A stretch of DNA of 64,000 bases from Paraescarpia echinospica (GCA_020002185.1 CM034531.1:40282365-40346364), one strand, 5' to 3'; positions 1-12,875 are shown, counted from the stretch's first letter. The notes: a model not told the origin generated them from the sequence alone. Numbers and translations are program-made.

Positions 1-2
1 TA

Positions 3-1544
3 GTAAGTACATTGATCACTTGTTTCAGTCTGTTTCTGTCACATTGCCCTTGTAACCACAGTACCAGACAGTGACTGCTGGTGTAACACAAACTCTTGTG
101 TTATTCATGAACAGCGCATTCACACATTTCTCTCAGTGTGTATTTGCCATGAGTTCTCTACTGCTCGTCAGTAGTGCTTGTAAGAAGACTATTAGTGCAA
201 CAGCATGTGTCAGCTGCTTTATGTCCTCACCTGCCAGATCAGTAAACATAATATTGTAATACTTGTGATCCTAAATTACAGCAGAAATTGCTGGAATATA
301 TTTATGCAGTTATGCATTGCCTGGTGAGTCAGAAGTCTCACACACAGCTGTCTAATTAGGACAAGACTGGACACTTAGATAATGTTTCTTTTCCCATATT
401 CCAGCAATAAATGTAATACCGGTCCTGCATAGTGTATTGTTTCTGCATGTGGAAAAAGACACTAATTTATAAGATTAAGATACTACCTAAACACGGGGAT
501 TCTCCGCATCTTCTCTCAGGACTGACACAGAAAAAGACATCAGTGAAAGCATAAATAAAGAAATTATTTAGGAGACAGAAAATCCACATTTACAAACAAC
601 CATTTTAGTAATTTGTTAAGTACCTCCTACCTAGTATATTACTGGCGTCCTTTTCATTGACCAAGTCAGTCCATATAACTAAGTAATAAATGGGATAGAA
701 TGTATGTGTCTAATATTGGCTAGATTTAAACACAATTTATACAAGAAACCAACATGTATGAATTGTTTAAAATGCACAGAGCAAGTTGGAGTAACTCTCA
801 TGTTTTTGTAAAATTGTTTGGATATATAAACATGATGAGGGTGGTTTGCAACTAATACTTCCTCTTGCTGTTATTGTCAATGCTGGTGTGGAGAAGGGCC
901 CGCATTATGTCTTCAAAGCGTTATGATTATATGCATGCTACCATGTTAGAGATATGCTGTCACTTGTCAGCATCATTGCAATTTGATATCTTAATGTTTC
1001 GCTAAATGTGATAAGTACCTAGACCTACAGAACATTTAGACTTTCTCCGAACTATTGGATGTAGTATTTTTACATGTATGTACTTAAAAAACTATATGTG
1101 TGTGCTCCTATTTTGTATATATATATATATATATATATGTTTTAATTGTTTATTTGTGTGCTGCCTGTATGTATTATGTCTATTGCATTTATATAAAATA
1201 TTTACAACTTCTACATATTTCAGGATCTAACAAATACATTTTTTCTCTTTTAGGCATTGTTAAAATGTGCACTCGTTTTATAGGTTATTCTTGCAGCTTT
1301 TCATATAATACATGCCAAATGTTTTTGCACTTATTTATGTGAAATTACATAATTGTGCGTGATTAAAACATCATAATATTATGTTCTTGTTGTACCAGTA
1401 AACTAGTTGTGAAGCATAGGTGTCTTACCAAATAACACTGTGGATTGTGATAGTTGTGCAGTATGGATGCAGTCATCTCGGGGGTTCTTGCAAATGTTTT
1501 ACTTTGATTCGTAGAACCATTCATAGTATTCTATAGTAGGCCCT
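3..1544. other. Intronic sequence, left copy
   Basis: AT-rich sequence downstream of the C1-exon donor. It contains a TA microsatellite at about 1116-1138 that is several bases longer than its counterpart near 26640. I see no supportable exon or RNA gene; the short open frames here begin at GTG or have no splice or homology support. Confidence 0.6.
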
Positions 1545-4500
1545 AATGGTAAATCTTACTTACTTACTTAGACTTAGTTCCTCCTGTTCTTTTCGGAACA
1601 TCGGGCGACGAGCTTTCTCCATCTACTACGGTCTTTCGCAATTTCTTTGGCCTCATTCCAGGTGATTTCCATTTCTGCCAGATCTTCTTTAAACATCTTG
1701 CGCCAGGTCTTAGTCGGCCTTCCTCTCCTTCTGTTTCCACCTTCAGGAACCCATTCCATTGCTACATGTGCAGTTCTCTCTCTTGGTAAGCGTAGGATAT
1801 GTCCCGCTAGTCTTTGTCGTCGAGACTTAACTATGTAATGCAGGCTATCCAGGCCTGCCCTCCTCATCACTTCATCATTGGTGATGTGTTCTCTCCACAA
1901 TATGCCCAATATGAACCGGAGACATCGTCGATGAAATATGTCTAGTTTTTTTTATATCCTCCGCATTCTTTCACAGGCATATATCGCTGTTGGTATTACG
2001 ATTGACATGTAAAGACGTAGTTTTATGTCCTTTCTGATGGTGTTACTGGACCATATTGGACGTAGTCTTTGGAACACTGCTGATGCCTTGCCTAATCTCG
2101 CCTTTCCTAGAGATGTAGCTTCCGAGGTAAGGGAAGTTCTCGACGCATTGCAAATCTTCCTGACCGATCACAATGTGGGGGTCAGATCCATCAACAGCTG
2201 ACAATGTTTTTGTCTTCCCATAGCTGATTCGTAATCCGACCATCTCTCCATTTTCGTTTAAAGTATTGGTCATCTCTTGTAGGATCTCCGGCGTGTGGCT
2301 GAGCAGTGCAATATCATCGGCAAAGTCAATTTATCCATTTAATACCAAAGTTCAGATCTTTCATCGTTTTCCTCATGATGAAGTCGATAACAACAACAAA
2401 GAGGAAAGGGGACAGGACGCAACCTTGACGTACACCTGTCTCTATATCGAACATGTCTGTGTAGCCATCGTTGGTCTTGATGCAGCAGTTGGTGTTTTGG
2501 TATAGCGATTTGAAAATGTCTATATATTTGCTTGGTATGCCGTATAGCTTCAGGATTTGCCATAGCGAATCTCTGTGGACACTATCGAAAGCCTTCTTAC
2601 AGTCAATGAAATTGACTAAAAGAGGTATCTGGAACTCTCTGCTTTGTTTGATGATGTTTCGCAATGTGAAGATCTGCTCACAGCTTGACCTTCCTCTTCG
2701 AAAACCAGCTTGTTCCTCCCGGAGGTGCTGGTCAACTGCTGTCTTCAGCCGGTTTAGGATCACACTGCAGAACACTTTTCCAGGTACTGACATCGATGTT
2801 ATTCCTCGCCAGTTATTGCAATCGCTCAGGCACCTCTTCTTTGGTAACATCATGATCACTCCTCGTCTCCAATCATCAGGAACTTCCTCCTCAGACCAGA
2901 TCAGATTGAACAAGTAGGTTAACTCGTCTACAACCCCGTCCTTGCCATGTTTCAATAGTTCGGCCGATACTTCATCAAGGCCCGCTGCCTTGTTGTTCTT
3001 GAGGCTTTCGATGGCTTTGGAAACTTCTGCCCTGGTGATGTCATTGGTGATGACATCAAGCTCGTTTGTGTTTGGTTCCTGTTCGAAGTTGAAGAGTGTG
3101 GTTGGTGTTGGTTGATTTAGTACTTCTCGGAAGTGTTCAATCCACCTCGTGGCTTGTTCCTCGTTTGTTAGAAGCACTCTGCCATCTTTGTCTTTTATTG
3201 GTATGTTGGAATTGCTTTTTGCACTAGTTAGCTCTCTCACAATCCTATACAGCGTTTTCGAGTCATTCCGTTCTGCTGCTGTTTATGCTTCTTTACCTTT
3301 CTCTTCTAACCATTTCCTCTTATCTGTCCTATAGCTCTTTTTTACTTCTTTGTCCAGTTTCCTGTATTCTTCATCTGATGATCTCCATTGTTGGATGTTT
3401 CTAGCTGCTTGATCTCTTCTGATCTTCATATCCTTCCTTTTATCAATCAGTTTCCACGAGTCTCCAGTAATCCACTGTTCTCTGTTGGACCCTCTTCTCC
3501 TTCCTAACACTACATTCGCGCTCTCCTTTACGGCTTGAAGGAATAGCTGCCATTGTTCTTCTAAGTTGGTTGAGTGTTGTAGCGCTTGGAATCTGTTCTT
3601 AGTTTCCTTGTAGAATTGTTTTGATGTGTCTGTGTTCTATACGTTATCTGTCGCATATGGCCTGACCGTCTTCACCGTCTTGACTCTCTTTAACTTCAAT
3701 CGGATCTTACCAATCAGAAGGTTGTGGTCAGAGCCAACATCTGCCCCTCTGTAGGTTCGGACATCCTGTAGAGATGTACGCCATCTACTACTAATGCAGA
3801 TGTAATCAATCTCATTCGATGTATCCAGGTTTTCTTGTGAATGGTGAGATCCAGGTTTTCTTGTGAATGCGTTTATGTTTGTAGAAGGTATTGCCAATGC
3901 TAATACCACTGGCGGTACTCATCGAGAGCAATCGTTCACCGTTATCATTCGTATTTCCAGCTGAACCGTGAGGTCCAACCGTAGTATACATTTCTCTTCT
4001 GCCTCCATCCAGTTTCGCGTTAAAGTCTCCTACCACCACTTTTATGTCAAAGCTTGGTATCTCGTCAAGCACGTTCTGGAGTTGGTCGTAAAAGGTATCC
4101 TTTTCCTCGTCTGTGGCGACTTCAGTTGGGGAATATACTTGCACTACGGTGACTTTGACATGTCTGGTGTTGAACCTCGCTGTGATGATGCGTTCACTAA
4201 CTGGCTTCCACCCTATCGGTGCTTTTGTAGTATCCTTATTCAGGATGATGCCAACTCCATGGATGTGGTGATCTTCATTTCCGGCGTAAAGTACAGTTTT
4301 ATCTCCGCTGTTGAAGCGTCCCTGTCCTGTCCATCGCATCTTGCTTACACCTAGAATATCTAGATGGTAAGCCTTCATTTCCTTCAGCACTTGCTCCATC
4401 CGCCCGCTCTGAAAGAGCGTTCGAACGTTCCATGTGCCTACTCTGGTGTTAGTTTTGGCGTTAAAGATATGGCTCGTCGGGGGTCGAGCTTCCTGACGGC

Positions 4501-4740
4501 TTTCACTCTACCCTGTCATAGATACATCTGTAGGTGTAGATACATCTGTAGATGCAGATGCATCCACATTTATGGATGTGCCTTCTCTTCTTCCCCTTGA
4601 AAGTGTACCAGAATGGCTACTTCTCGTCGTTTCTGTAGTAGGAATTGTTTTTACGGGGTAGGGTTACTGGCCCTACGCCCAACCCTCCTCCTTTTTCAAC
4701 CTGGCTTGGGACAGGCTATGGTGGAGTTAAATGGTAAATC
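1545..4740 (-). mobile_element. RTE-type LINE, near full length, left copy
   Basis: A non-LTR retrotransposon of about 3.17 kb lies on the minus strand between two copies of the 11-bp direct repeat AATGGTAAATC (1545-1555 and 4730-4740), the target-site duplication. The 3' end (low coordinates) finishes in a TAAG-type tetranucleotide tail next to 1556, as in RTE elements, which lack long poly(A). The compact length and the order apurinic endonuclease, then reverse transcriptase, then a short C-terminal region also fit RTE. The same insertion with the same target duplication occurs at 27066-30260, so it was inserted before the flanking block was duplicated. Confidence 0.9.
1574..4499 (-). pseudogene. 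Broken RTE endonuclease/reverse transcriptase, left copy
   Basis: Reading from 4499 down: an endonuclease domain with the WNVRTL start, LGVSKMRWTGQGRF and VVVGDFNAKL motifs; a reverse transcriptase with NNKAAGLDEVSAELLKHG, AGFRRGRSSCEQIFTLRN, FIDCKKAFDSVHR, GVRQGCVLSPF and FADD; and a C-terminus with RLAGHILRLP and RRRGRPTKTWRKMF. It is inactive. A 20-bp direct duplication (3824-3843 and 3850-3869) shifts the frame at the end of the endonuclease, a TAA interrupts at 3283-3285, and a one-base shift lies at about 2322-2336 just before FADD; all three are shared with the right copy. A TAG at 3637-3639 is private to this copy (the right copy reads AAG). The clade call rests on motif style and the tail. 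Confidence 0.9.
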
Positions 4741-5857
4741 AGTGCTTCATTTATTAGATTGAATCAGCAGACATTGGTCAGATTGAATGAGTCAAAGTAT
4801 TGATGATGCTACATATGTTAATCTGTTGTGGGTTTCATATTGTGTACGTGTGAATATATTTTGATAATGATAGCATTTGTTTTTTGCTTTGACTATAATA
4901 ACATGTATATTGAATCTTGTGAGCAACTGGTTTAGGTGCTGTTCACTTGGTGTCAGCACTGGTGTTACTAGTTTATCACTGCAACAGTAACACTGCAGGA
5001 AGACTAGAGTGATACATGATATGTGTGACACTTCCACTTTGGATGACTTCTGTAACACTGGCCATTTTATCGAGGGGATATTTAATTGTTTTATGCTCAT
5101 GGCCTATTTCTTTGTTGAATTAATGTGCTTTTTATGTTCACCTTTAACTGGTATATATACACACTGTAATATATTATATAATAATTGTTAATATTATAAC
5201 CTTACTTTTTAATTCTTTCATTCTTTTGGTTACACTTTCTAAACAACACAAATTCCTGCCTAAACCAGTTATAGGTGTTTTTTATTGACAACTCTGTGCT
5301 CAATGGAGATCAACATTTAGTTTTACTCACCAGTAGATAGAGAATCAGAAAAAGAAACATAAACGTGTTTGATTTGGAGGTCTGGCAGAGTGGCTTTTGT
5401 GCAGTTTTAAACATTGAGTTTTATTAATGTATAATTACTTAACATTTGTGATTTATTTAAGGGTAATCGAAGTAGTCTTTGAATGTGTAATTGATTTCTG
5501 AATGCTGGCGCAGCATTGACAGTTTGCTGTGTGTGTAAACAGATCAGCTGTTCATTGTCATGTGGGTGCAGTGGGGATAGGGTTAAGGGTGTTGGGACAG
5601 AGAAGAACACTCTACTAATAACCCTCTGGACTGGCACTGATAACAACCCAGTCTAACTGCCCCAGATTTATGACACATTGACAGGAAGTCAGTGGGGTGT
5701 GTCTGACAGTTAACTGGAGTAACCCAAGGGCCCTTACACTGAGGTCACAGGCTCCTTTTAAGGGACCATTTCCGTTTTCTTAATGGCTAAACACTGAGAA
5801 CTAAATGTTATATATTAACACACAGAATGTACAACATCGTTATAGATTTAAATGTGT
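4741..5857. other. Intronic sequence, left copy
   Basis: AT-rich sequence between the LINE and a TG-rich array. No gene, RNA or repeat family is supportable. It matches 30261-31375, with a small indel difference near 5440. Confidence 0.5.
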
Positions 5858-6242
5858 GCATACGTGAATGTGTGTTCATGCATGCGTGTGTTTTGTGCGT
5901 GTCTTGTGTTTGTGTGTGCATGTATGTATGTGCGTGTGTTATGTGTGTGTGATGTGCATGTGTTGTGTGTGTGTGTGTTGTGCATATGTTGTGTGTATGT
6001 GCGTGTATTGTGCATGTGTTGTGTGTATGTGTTGTGTGTATGTGTTGTGTGTGTGTGCATGTGTTATGCGTGTGGTGTGTGCATGTGTTGTGCATGTGGT
6101 GTGTGTTGTGCGTGTGTTATGTGTGTGCATGTGTTGTGAGCGTGTGTTGTGCGTGTGTGTTGTGTGTATGTGCATATGTTGTGTGTGTGTTGTGTGTATG
6201 TGCGTGTGTGTTGTGTGTGTGTGTTGTGTGTGCATGTGTACA
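5858..6242. repeat. Degenerate TG-rich microsatellite, left copy
   Basis: A long tract of alternating TGTG, TGCATG and TGCGTG runs. Its internal order and length differ from the partner at 31376-31781 (compare 5965-6015 with 31487-31560), as expected of two alleles of a fast-changing repeat. The Cys/Val and His/Thr open frames across it are low-complexity artefacts. Confidence 0.95.
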
Positions 6243-6954
6243 CCATATGTTATCACATAGCTAATTTAAAATTATATATTATTATATCTTGTTCTTTGTA
6301 GTTTCTATTTATAATATAAGTTGATACATTATATAATATTATATTCAGTTAAAATGTTTCAGAATTAAAGACAACTTTGTTAAATCACTTATAAATTTAA
6401 TTTGTGCTCATTTGTTAATGAAAATGTCCATTGATATATACAAGACTGGGATGTCTTTCTTCAGAATATACATCTTAATTATCAACCTTTATTTTGCCCA
6501 ATCATCAGCAAAATGAGCAAGACTTTATATAATTTTATTTAGTATAAATACAGACAATAGAGCATTCAAGTGAAACAGTGTTGTAAATGCTATTTGCTGT
6601 AGTATACTTGTCAACAACCATGATGCCCTACTAGTCGGTTCTCTTGCTGTCTCAAGGACACTGATCACTTCATCTTAATATTGATATAAATACATCAAAG
6701 TGTAATTGTCTATATGATGATGTGGTTTCCACAGGTAAGATCCAGGAGCTAGAGTGTTTCTACGGTAGAATGTACAGCTTGTCATGTCTAGTAAGAGACA
6801 GAAACACAATTTAATAAATAAGTACTAGTAAATTCAAAATTTGGGATTTCGAAATAATAATAATTATCTACTTTCCAGATCATGGATTCTTTATTTTAAC
6901 CAATCCGATGAATCGACCTTATTGCTATAGCAGAATGCTAATTGTGGGTAATGC
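6243..6954. other. Intronic sequence, left copy
   Basis: AT-rich sequence. At 6726-6740 there is TTTCCACAGGTAAGATCC, which looks both like a 3' splice acceptor and like a CAG|GTAAGA donor. A short phase-1 frame (6735-6789) could follow it, but it does not supply the missing C1 zinc ligands, so I do not call it an exon. Confidence 0.45.
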
Positions 6955-7480
6955 CAACACAACTCTGTGATTGGTGATATAATGCAACACACTTCTATAA
7001 TTGATATGGAAAAGTAACACACTTATGTGATTGATGATAGAATGCAACACACTTCTATAATTGATATGGGAAAGTAACACACTTATGTGATTGATGATAG
7101 AATGCAACACACTTCAATAATTGATACGAGAAAGTAACACACTTAACACACTTAAGTGATTGGTGAGCTAGAAAACAGCACGTCTTTGTGATTGGTGATT
7201 GGAATGCAACAAGGCCTACTGAGGTAATAGGTGCTAGAAAGCAAAACACTTCTATGATTGGTGCTAGGAAACAACATACTTCTGTGATTAGTAAAAGAAA
7301 GCATCACACCTGTATATATATGTGATTAGTATTACAAAATAACACAATTCTATGATAGATATTAGAAACAACACACTTTGAGTAGGTGCTAGAAAGCGAT
7401 AGATGTGTGTAATTAGTGCTAGAAAGCACATTACTGTGATTGGTGCTAGAACGTACATTTCTGTGATTGGTGCTAATATA
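6955..7480. repeat. 30/60-bp degenerate tandem repeat, left copy
   Basis: Repeats of the form AACACACTTNTGTGATTGNT plus a GCTAGAAAG or GATAGAATG spacer. The first part has an exact 60-bp higher-order unit repeated about three times; the rest decays into single ~30-bp units. Partner at 32494-33019. Confidence 0.85.
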
Positions 7481-7594
7481 CCTGTATATCACAGTGTAGT
7501 TGTTGTGTTGAAGTGATGTTGACATGGTCGTACTAGGAAAGTGTAACTGGCTGTGTGACCTGGTCAGTAGTACCAAGAGTCCAGTAGACTCAGC

Positions 7595-8112
7595 AGGTGG
7601 GAGTGGGGTGTGGTTGCGGGAGGAGCAGAGGTGGGAGTGGGGGGTGATTGAGGGAGGAGCAGGGGTCAACAGGTGGGAGTGGGGGGTGATTGAGGGAGGA
7701 GCAGAGGTCAGCAGGTGGGAGTGGGGGGTGGTTGATGGAGGAACAGAGGTCAGCAGGTGGGAGTGGGGGTGGTTGAGGGAGGAGCAGGGGTCAGCAGGTG
7801 GGAGTGGGGGTGGTTGATGGAGGAACAGAGGTCAGCTGGTGGGAGTGGGGGTGGTTGATGGAGGAACAGAGGTCAGCAGGTGGGAGTGGGGGTGGTTGAT
7901 GGAGGAGCAGGGGTCAGCTGGTGGGGGTGGTTGATGGAGGAACAGAGGTCAGCAGGTGGGTGTGGGGGTGGTTGAGGGAGGAGCAGTGGTCAGCAGGTGG
8001 GAGTGGTGGTGGTTGATGGAGGAACAGAGGTCAGCAGGTGGGAGTGGGGGTGGTTGAGGGATGAGCAGGGGTCAGAATGTGGGAGTGGGGGTGGTTGAGG
8101 GAGGAGCAGAGG
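7595..8112. repeat. ~41-bp G-rich minisatellite, left copy
   Basis: About a dozen units built around GTCAGCAGGTGGGAGTGGGG and GTGGTTGATGGAGGAACAGA. The strand is strongly G-biased, with runs of four to six G. Partner at 33134-33651. Confidence 0.92.
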
Positions 8113-8449
8113 TGCAAACAAGTATCTATTTCTACCTTCCATCTGCTAACTAGCACTGGTGGGCAGTATGAGTGGTGAGGAAGGCCTGCTATTGCCTGCC
8201 CTCTAATCCACTAATGCCATGGGCTGCTTAGATAAGGTAGAACAGGCAGTAATGGGAGATGGTCCAACTGCTGGGCAGTTAGTGTCCAGCTGGTCTCCAG
8301 TGTAGCTGGCTACAGTGTTGGTGCTTGTGACTTGATACAAATAGTAGTTCTGTATATAAGTATTCCTCTGGAGAGATGTGTCAAGTATGACCAGTGGCTG
8401 TGTCTAGTCTCACGGAGGGTGTCTCCAGTCTCACCACTCAACTTTGAGG

Positions 8450-8836
8450 GTAAAGTCTCACATTGAACTGTGCATCAAGTCTCACACTGAACTGTGCGTC
8501 AAGTCTCACACTGAACTGTGCGTCAAGTCTCACACTGAACTGTGCGTCAAGTCTCACACTGAACTGTGCATCAAGTCTCACACTGACCTGTGCGTCAAGT
8601 CTCACACTGAACTGTGCGTCAAGTCTCACACTGAACTGTACGTCAAGTCTCACACTGAACTGTGCGTCAAGTCTCACACTAAACTGTGGTTCAAGTCTCA
8701 CATTGAACTGTGGTTCAAGTCTCACATTGAACTGTGGTTCTCACACTGAACTGTGTGTCAAGTCTCACACTGAACTGTGCATCAAGCATATCTGTGGTGT
8801 CAAGTCTCACACTGAACTGTGTCAAGTCTCACTGAA
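8450..8836. repeat. 24-bp minisatellite, left copy
   Basis: About sixteen units of GTCAAGTCTCACACTGAACT plus GTGC. Because 24 is a multiple of three, the same 8-residue peptide repeats in open frames on both strands; I take these as artefacts. Partner at 33989-34375. Confidence 0.95.
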
Positions 8837-9920
8837 CATGATTGCTGTCATATATGAAGACATCAGTGGATATATATGATGTATGTGGTGTGTACAATAG
8901 ATACACATGTAATGCAGTGTTGCCTTGCTTGAGGAAACATAAATGTGGAGTCTTAAGATAAGGTTAGGACCAACATCTGTTGACCTGTTGGTGAAATTCT
9001 TCCAAGTTGAAAGACTACATTAATTAATTTATTATTGTGTTATTCTGTAATCATCTTCCCAGAGTAACAGCAGTGTGCCAAACGGTTGCCACAGAGACAG
9101 TGATCTCCATGACAGAAAGCAGTGGGAAAGCAGCTGGTTCGACTCATCTGATGTTATAGTTGTTTACTTGATTTGTGTTTGTGAGCGGAGACAAACACTG
9201 CCAGTAGCACACTGTATGACACATACCAGCGGCAGCATTGCCATCAACTCTGTTTCTCTCTGCAATATGCCAGCAATGTGTGGTTGTGTGGCCATCGCAT
9301 TCGGAGTGTGAGTACGTGGAACTTGCTGCGTCACCCCTGTCGATGGCTATATACAGTCGCGCAGTTTTCTCTCCAGTTCTCCCTGCGATCAATGATTGTG
9401 GGTTTTTGTTGAGTTGCCGGTATGTGACTGGGCTGTGCTCCAAATAGCTGCCTACTCTAGTAGTCTCTGATCACAGCTACATGTTTGTATGGGCCAGTTC
9501 AGAGTTGGTGAAACAGTACAGTACTGCTGATTGCAGGAAATTATGTTGCATAAATAGTAGGTGTCAGGTGGAATACTCAACTAAAACATTGTCAAAACTG
9601 TTGGATTTACTGTGTCATCGAAAGCGTGGATCATATGTTCTACTATTGCTGTTTGACATGTGACATTGTTGACACTGGCTGACTGCTGACGTCACATGTA
9701 AGGTGGCTCCATCTATACGTCTAAGGACATGTCACATATTTCCATGCTAGTCTAGATGTGTGAGAGATGATTGACAGGCACTGATGGCACAGACCGGTTC
9801 ATTGTGCCAAGGATACCTTGCAGTTGCTATCTGTCGTAAACTGGCTGTATTTCTATTTGTGTTGAATCTGCGCAGTTATTCATGTAAGCGCAAACCTTTC
9901 TGTTGCCAAGTTATGCACAG
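8837..9920. other. Intronic sequence up to the gap, left copy
   Basis: Unique-looking sequence that matches 34376-35459. Short frames such as 9075-9311 and 9481-9663 have no recognisable domain and start at GTG or lack splice context. Nothing is annotated. Confidence 0.5.
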
Positions 9921-10920
9921 NNNNNNNNNNNNNNNNNNNNNNNNNNNNNNNNNNNNNNNNNNNNNNNNNNNNNNNNNNNNNNNNNNNNNNNNNNNNNNNN
10001 NNNNNNNNNNNNNNNNNNNNNNNNNNNNNNNNNNNNNNNNNNNNNNNNNNNNNNNNNNNNNNNNNNNNNNNNNNNNNNNNNNNNNNNNNNNNNNNNNNNN
10101 NNNNNNNNNNNNNNNNNNNNNNNNNNNNNNNNNNNNNNNNNNNNNNNNNNNNNNNNNNNNNNNNNNNNNNNNNNNNNNNNNNNNNNNNNNNNNNNNNNNN
10201 NNNNNNNNNNNNNNNNNNNNNNNNNNNNNNNNNNNNNNNNNNNNNNNNNNNNNNNNNNNNNNNNNNNNNNNNNNNNNNNNNNNNNNNNNNNNNNNNNNNN
10301 NNNNNNNNNNNNNNNNNNNNNNNNNNNNNNNNNNNNNNNNNNNNNNNNNNNNNNNNNNNNNNNNNNNNNNNNNNNNNNNNNNNNNNNNNNNNNNNNNNNN
10401 NNNNNNNNNNNNNNNNNNNNNNNNNNNNNNNNNNNNNNNNNNNNNNNNNNNNNNNNNNNNNNNNNNNNNNNNNNNNNNNNNNNNNNNNNNNNNNNNNNNN
10501 NNNNNNNNNNNNNNNNNNNNNNNNNNNNNNNNNNNNNNNNNNNNNNNNNNNNNNNNNNNNNNNNNNNNNNNNNNNNNNNNNNNNNNNNNNNNNNNNNNNN
10601 NNNNNNNNNNNNNNNNNNNNNNNNNNNNNNNNNNNNNNNNNNNNNNNNNNNNNNNNNNNNNNNNNNNNNNNNNNNNNNNNNNNNNNNNNNNNNNNNNNNN
10701 NNNNNNNNNNNNNNNNNNNNNNNNNNNNNNNNNNNNNNNNNNNNNNNNNNNNNNNNNNNNNNNNNNNNNNNNNNNNNNNNNNNNNNNNNNNNNNNNNNNN
10801 NNNNNNNNNNNNNNNNNNNNNNNNNNNNNNNNNNNNNNNNNNNNNNNNNNNNNNNNNNNNNNNNNNNNNNNNNNNNNNNNNNNNNNNNNNNNNNNNNNNN
10901 NNNNNNNNNNNNNNNNNNNN
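9921..10920. other. Assembly gap of 1000 N
   Basis: Exactly 1000 unknown bases, a conventional scaffold gap size. The left flank is the end of the duplicated block; the right flank starts inside a LINE fragment. Any open frame drawn through it has no meaning. Confidence 1.
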
Positions 10921-11262
10921 GATGTCTGGGGGGCGGCGATTCCAGCAAGGCTGTTGGAGTTTGTTGATTTCAGACAACCTGTGACCAGTCGGCAGGTGTC
11001 ATTCAGTGTCGGGTTCAATTTCTTCGCGTGGGCTGAGCGCTCCCAAGTACAGGGCATGCATACTTTGCAGCTGAGTAGCATAGCGCTAGAGCAGAAGCTC
11101 GGATTGTTCCCACTTTTAGTTTCTGAGTTATTTCTGGTTCCAACTTTCCATTTGGTCTTTTCGATTATGCGCTTTGAAAGATAGTGTTCGGTCAAGTGTG
11201 ACACCAAGATACACCGGGTAGGCACAATGGGCTAGCTTGACTTCATTCCAGTTGATGTTCAG
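10921..11262 (-). pseudogene. LINE reverse-transcriptase C-terminal fragment
   Basis: On the minus strand, from about 11262 down, the translation begins LNINWNEVKLAHCAYPVYLG and continues with a VTLDRTLSF motif, then SAHAKKLNPTLNDTCRLVTG and CL, and ends in the gap with a degraded GIAAP. This is the thumb/C-terminal region typical of Jockey-superfamily reverse transcriptases. Several frame breaks show it is dead. Its N-terminal side stops where the fragment at 18228-18985 ends, so the two look like halves of one element separated by about 7 kb. Confidence 0.75.
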
Positions 11263-11854
11263 CTAGCTGTCTGTAGCCTCGATTATCCAGGCGCCGTGAG
11301 GTGGCAGCATTGTCCCATCACAAAGGCCTGGATTATTAAGTTCCAGCCAATGTTACCGATAGGGGGCTTTACCCCAGATTCGGGTAGAGACGATGATTGG
11401 GTCTCAGACCAACTATGAAATAACAAATTAAACAAGGATACATTTTTATCAGATAAGTCTATACTATAACAACTATTCAACAATAAACTTATATTGAAAC
11501 ATGTCACACACAAAATAAACTGACATTAAACTTGTTTTCGTAGTTAATGCCTTTCAATCACATGCATATTCACTAGGCGTCAGCTCTCGTGGCATAACAT
11601 TCGGAAGGGCCATTCAGAGCCAGACTATCGTTCTGGCGAAGTCACGCATCCAGACGAGAGTCGGTTAAGCGAGACTAAACTGTCTGGCGCATTCGCGGTT
11701 GCGTAGATGGCTCACTTGTGCCCATAACCAGAAATACCGAGACAAACCAATTACGCATGTGTCACCGCTGCACTCTTCCCGCGCGCGGCGGCGATATTAA
11801 TTTGCATTACACGCCCGAGACAAACGTGCATGGCACGCGGGTAAAGCATCCCAC
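11263..11854. other. Unclassified sequence inside the split LINE
   Basis: Starts CTAGCTGTCTGTAGCCTCG, directly against the LINE remnant. No gene or known repeat is evident. It leads into the ~204-bp satellite. Confidence 0.4.
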
Positions 11855-12440
11855 CATATTTGCCGACCCCACATCTGATTCGTGGGTAGCTTCTGCATAT
11901 ACTGTGAAAAAATCATCAAAATCGGAGAACATGTTTTTGTTAACATCCTATGCATGAATAATTTGCCTATGTTTGCAATGTAAAATGGCAGCAAAAGGTC
12001 GAATTTCTTAAGGAAATAGCACGTTCAAAAGCCTATATATGAAATGCTTGCGCAGACCGGTCACTTGCCGACCCCATATATGATCCGTAGGTATCTTCAG
12101 CATGTACTGTGAAACTACAATCAAAATCGGAGAAAAAAAATTGTTTAATACCCTATACTTGAATGATTAATCGTATGTTTGTAATGTAAGGGGAAGCAAA
12201 AGATCGGATATCTAGGAAATGATACGTTCAAAAGCCTATATATGACATTCTGCCGCAGACTGATCATTTGCCGACCCGGCATTCAATCTGTAGGTATCTG
12301 TGGCATATATACTATGAAAATATAGTATAAATCGGAGAAATGGTTGGTTAATCTGCTTGAATGATTAGTCCCATGTTGGTAGTGTAGGCTCTAAATAGCA
12401 GTAACCGATTAGATAACTTTAGACACATTATATTCCTGAA
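11855..12440. repeat. ~204-bp tandem satellite, left part
   Basis: Three diverged units can be anchored on TTGCCGACCC at about 11861, 12066 and 12269, giving periods of about 205 and 203 bp. Each unit also carries a GATYCGTRGGTA-like stretch, AAATCGGAGAA, and CGTTCAAAAGCCTATATATG in the better units. The array resumes at 16255 beyond the pogo-like transposon. Confidence 0.85.
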
Positions 12441-12804
12441 ATAAAATGAGAGACCCTTTAAGGTGTAGGACAATTTATTTTAGAAACTGTACAGATGATA
12501 CCAATGGTACAAAACAAGTATTTGTCTGATAACACAAGATAATTGTTTTATGTGATTTTACAGCATAATAAGCATTTACGTAAACTTTAACATGAAGGTT
12601 TCTCATATATGTTCATAAGTAGGTACATAGGGGAAGGTGGGGCAAGTCAACGATGTTAAGGCTTTTTTAGAGCTGAACGTCAATATTACATTTTTTAATT
12701 ACAATTCCTACACCAAATTAAACTTCGTTATCTTAGACATCAACGATCACAATATAAAAGTTTCAATGTTTATTTTAGCTATTGAAAAACAAAAAAATAA
12801 AAAT

Positions 12805-12875
12805 GGTCTGCAAATTCGCCACCTTGCCCCACCCCTGGGGCAAGTTGACAACCACCGTGGGGCAAATTGACGAGG
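12805..12875. repeat. Subterminal repeats, left end of the pogo-like element
   Basis: Contains CTTGCCCCACCCCTGGGGCA, a near-perfect inverted pair, followed by GTGGGGCAAATTGACGAGG. These are internal copies of the terminal inverted-repeat core about 180 bp inside the end. I infer transposase-binding sites. Confidence 0.7.

Larger units (their letters stand above)
1..9920. repeat. Left copy of a ~9.9-kb near-identical duplication
   Basis: This whole stretch matches 25528-35459 base for base apart from scattered substitutions and small length changes. The offset is 25527 at the start, 25521 after a shorter TA microsatellite near 26640, and 25539 from about 6.9 kb to the end. Position 1 equals 25528, so bases 1-2 are the last two bases of the RASSF C1 exon and its GTAAGT donor starts at base 3. 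The match ends at 9920, the last base before an N gap. Examples of differences: (TA)n length near 1120, the bases around 5440, and the TG array around 5970. The pattern fits two alleles of one locus placed in tandem; a true recent duplication is the alternative. Confidence 0.97.

Noticed and set aside
6735..6789. Possible exon after TTTCCACAG, and its copy near 32274
   Set aside because: Phase 1 is open, but the peptide lacks the CX4HX2C ligands needed to complete the C1 finger, and the same site can be read as a donor.
8450..8836. CRISPR-like regular repeat
   Set aside because: Head-to-tail 24-bp units without unique spacers, in a eukaryotic genome; it is a minisatellite.
9784..11225. Long frames crossing the first N gap
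   Set aside because: Most of their length is unknown bases.
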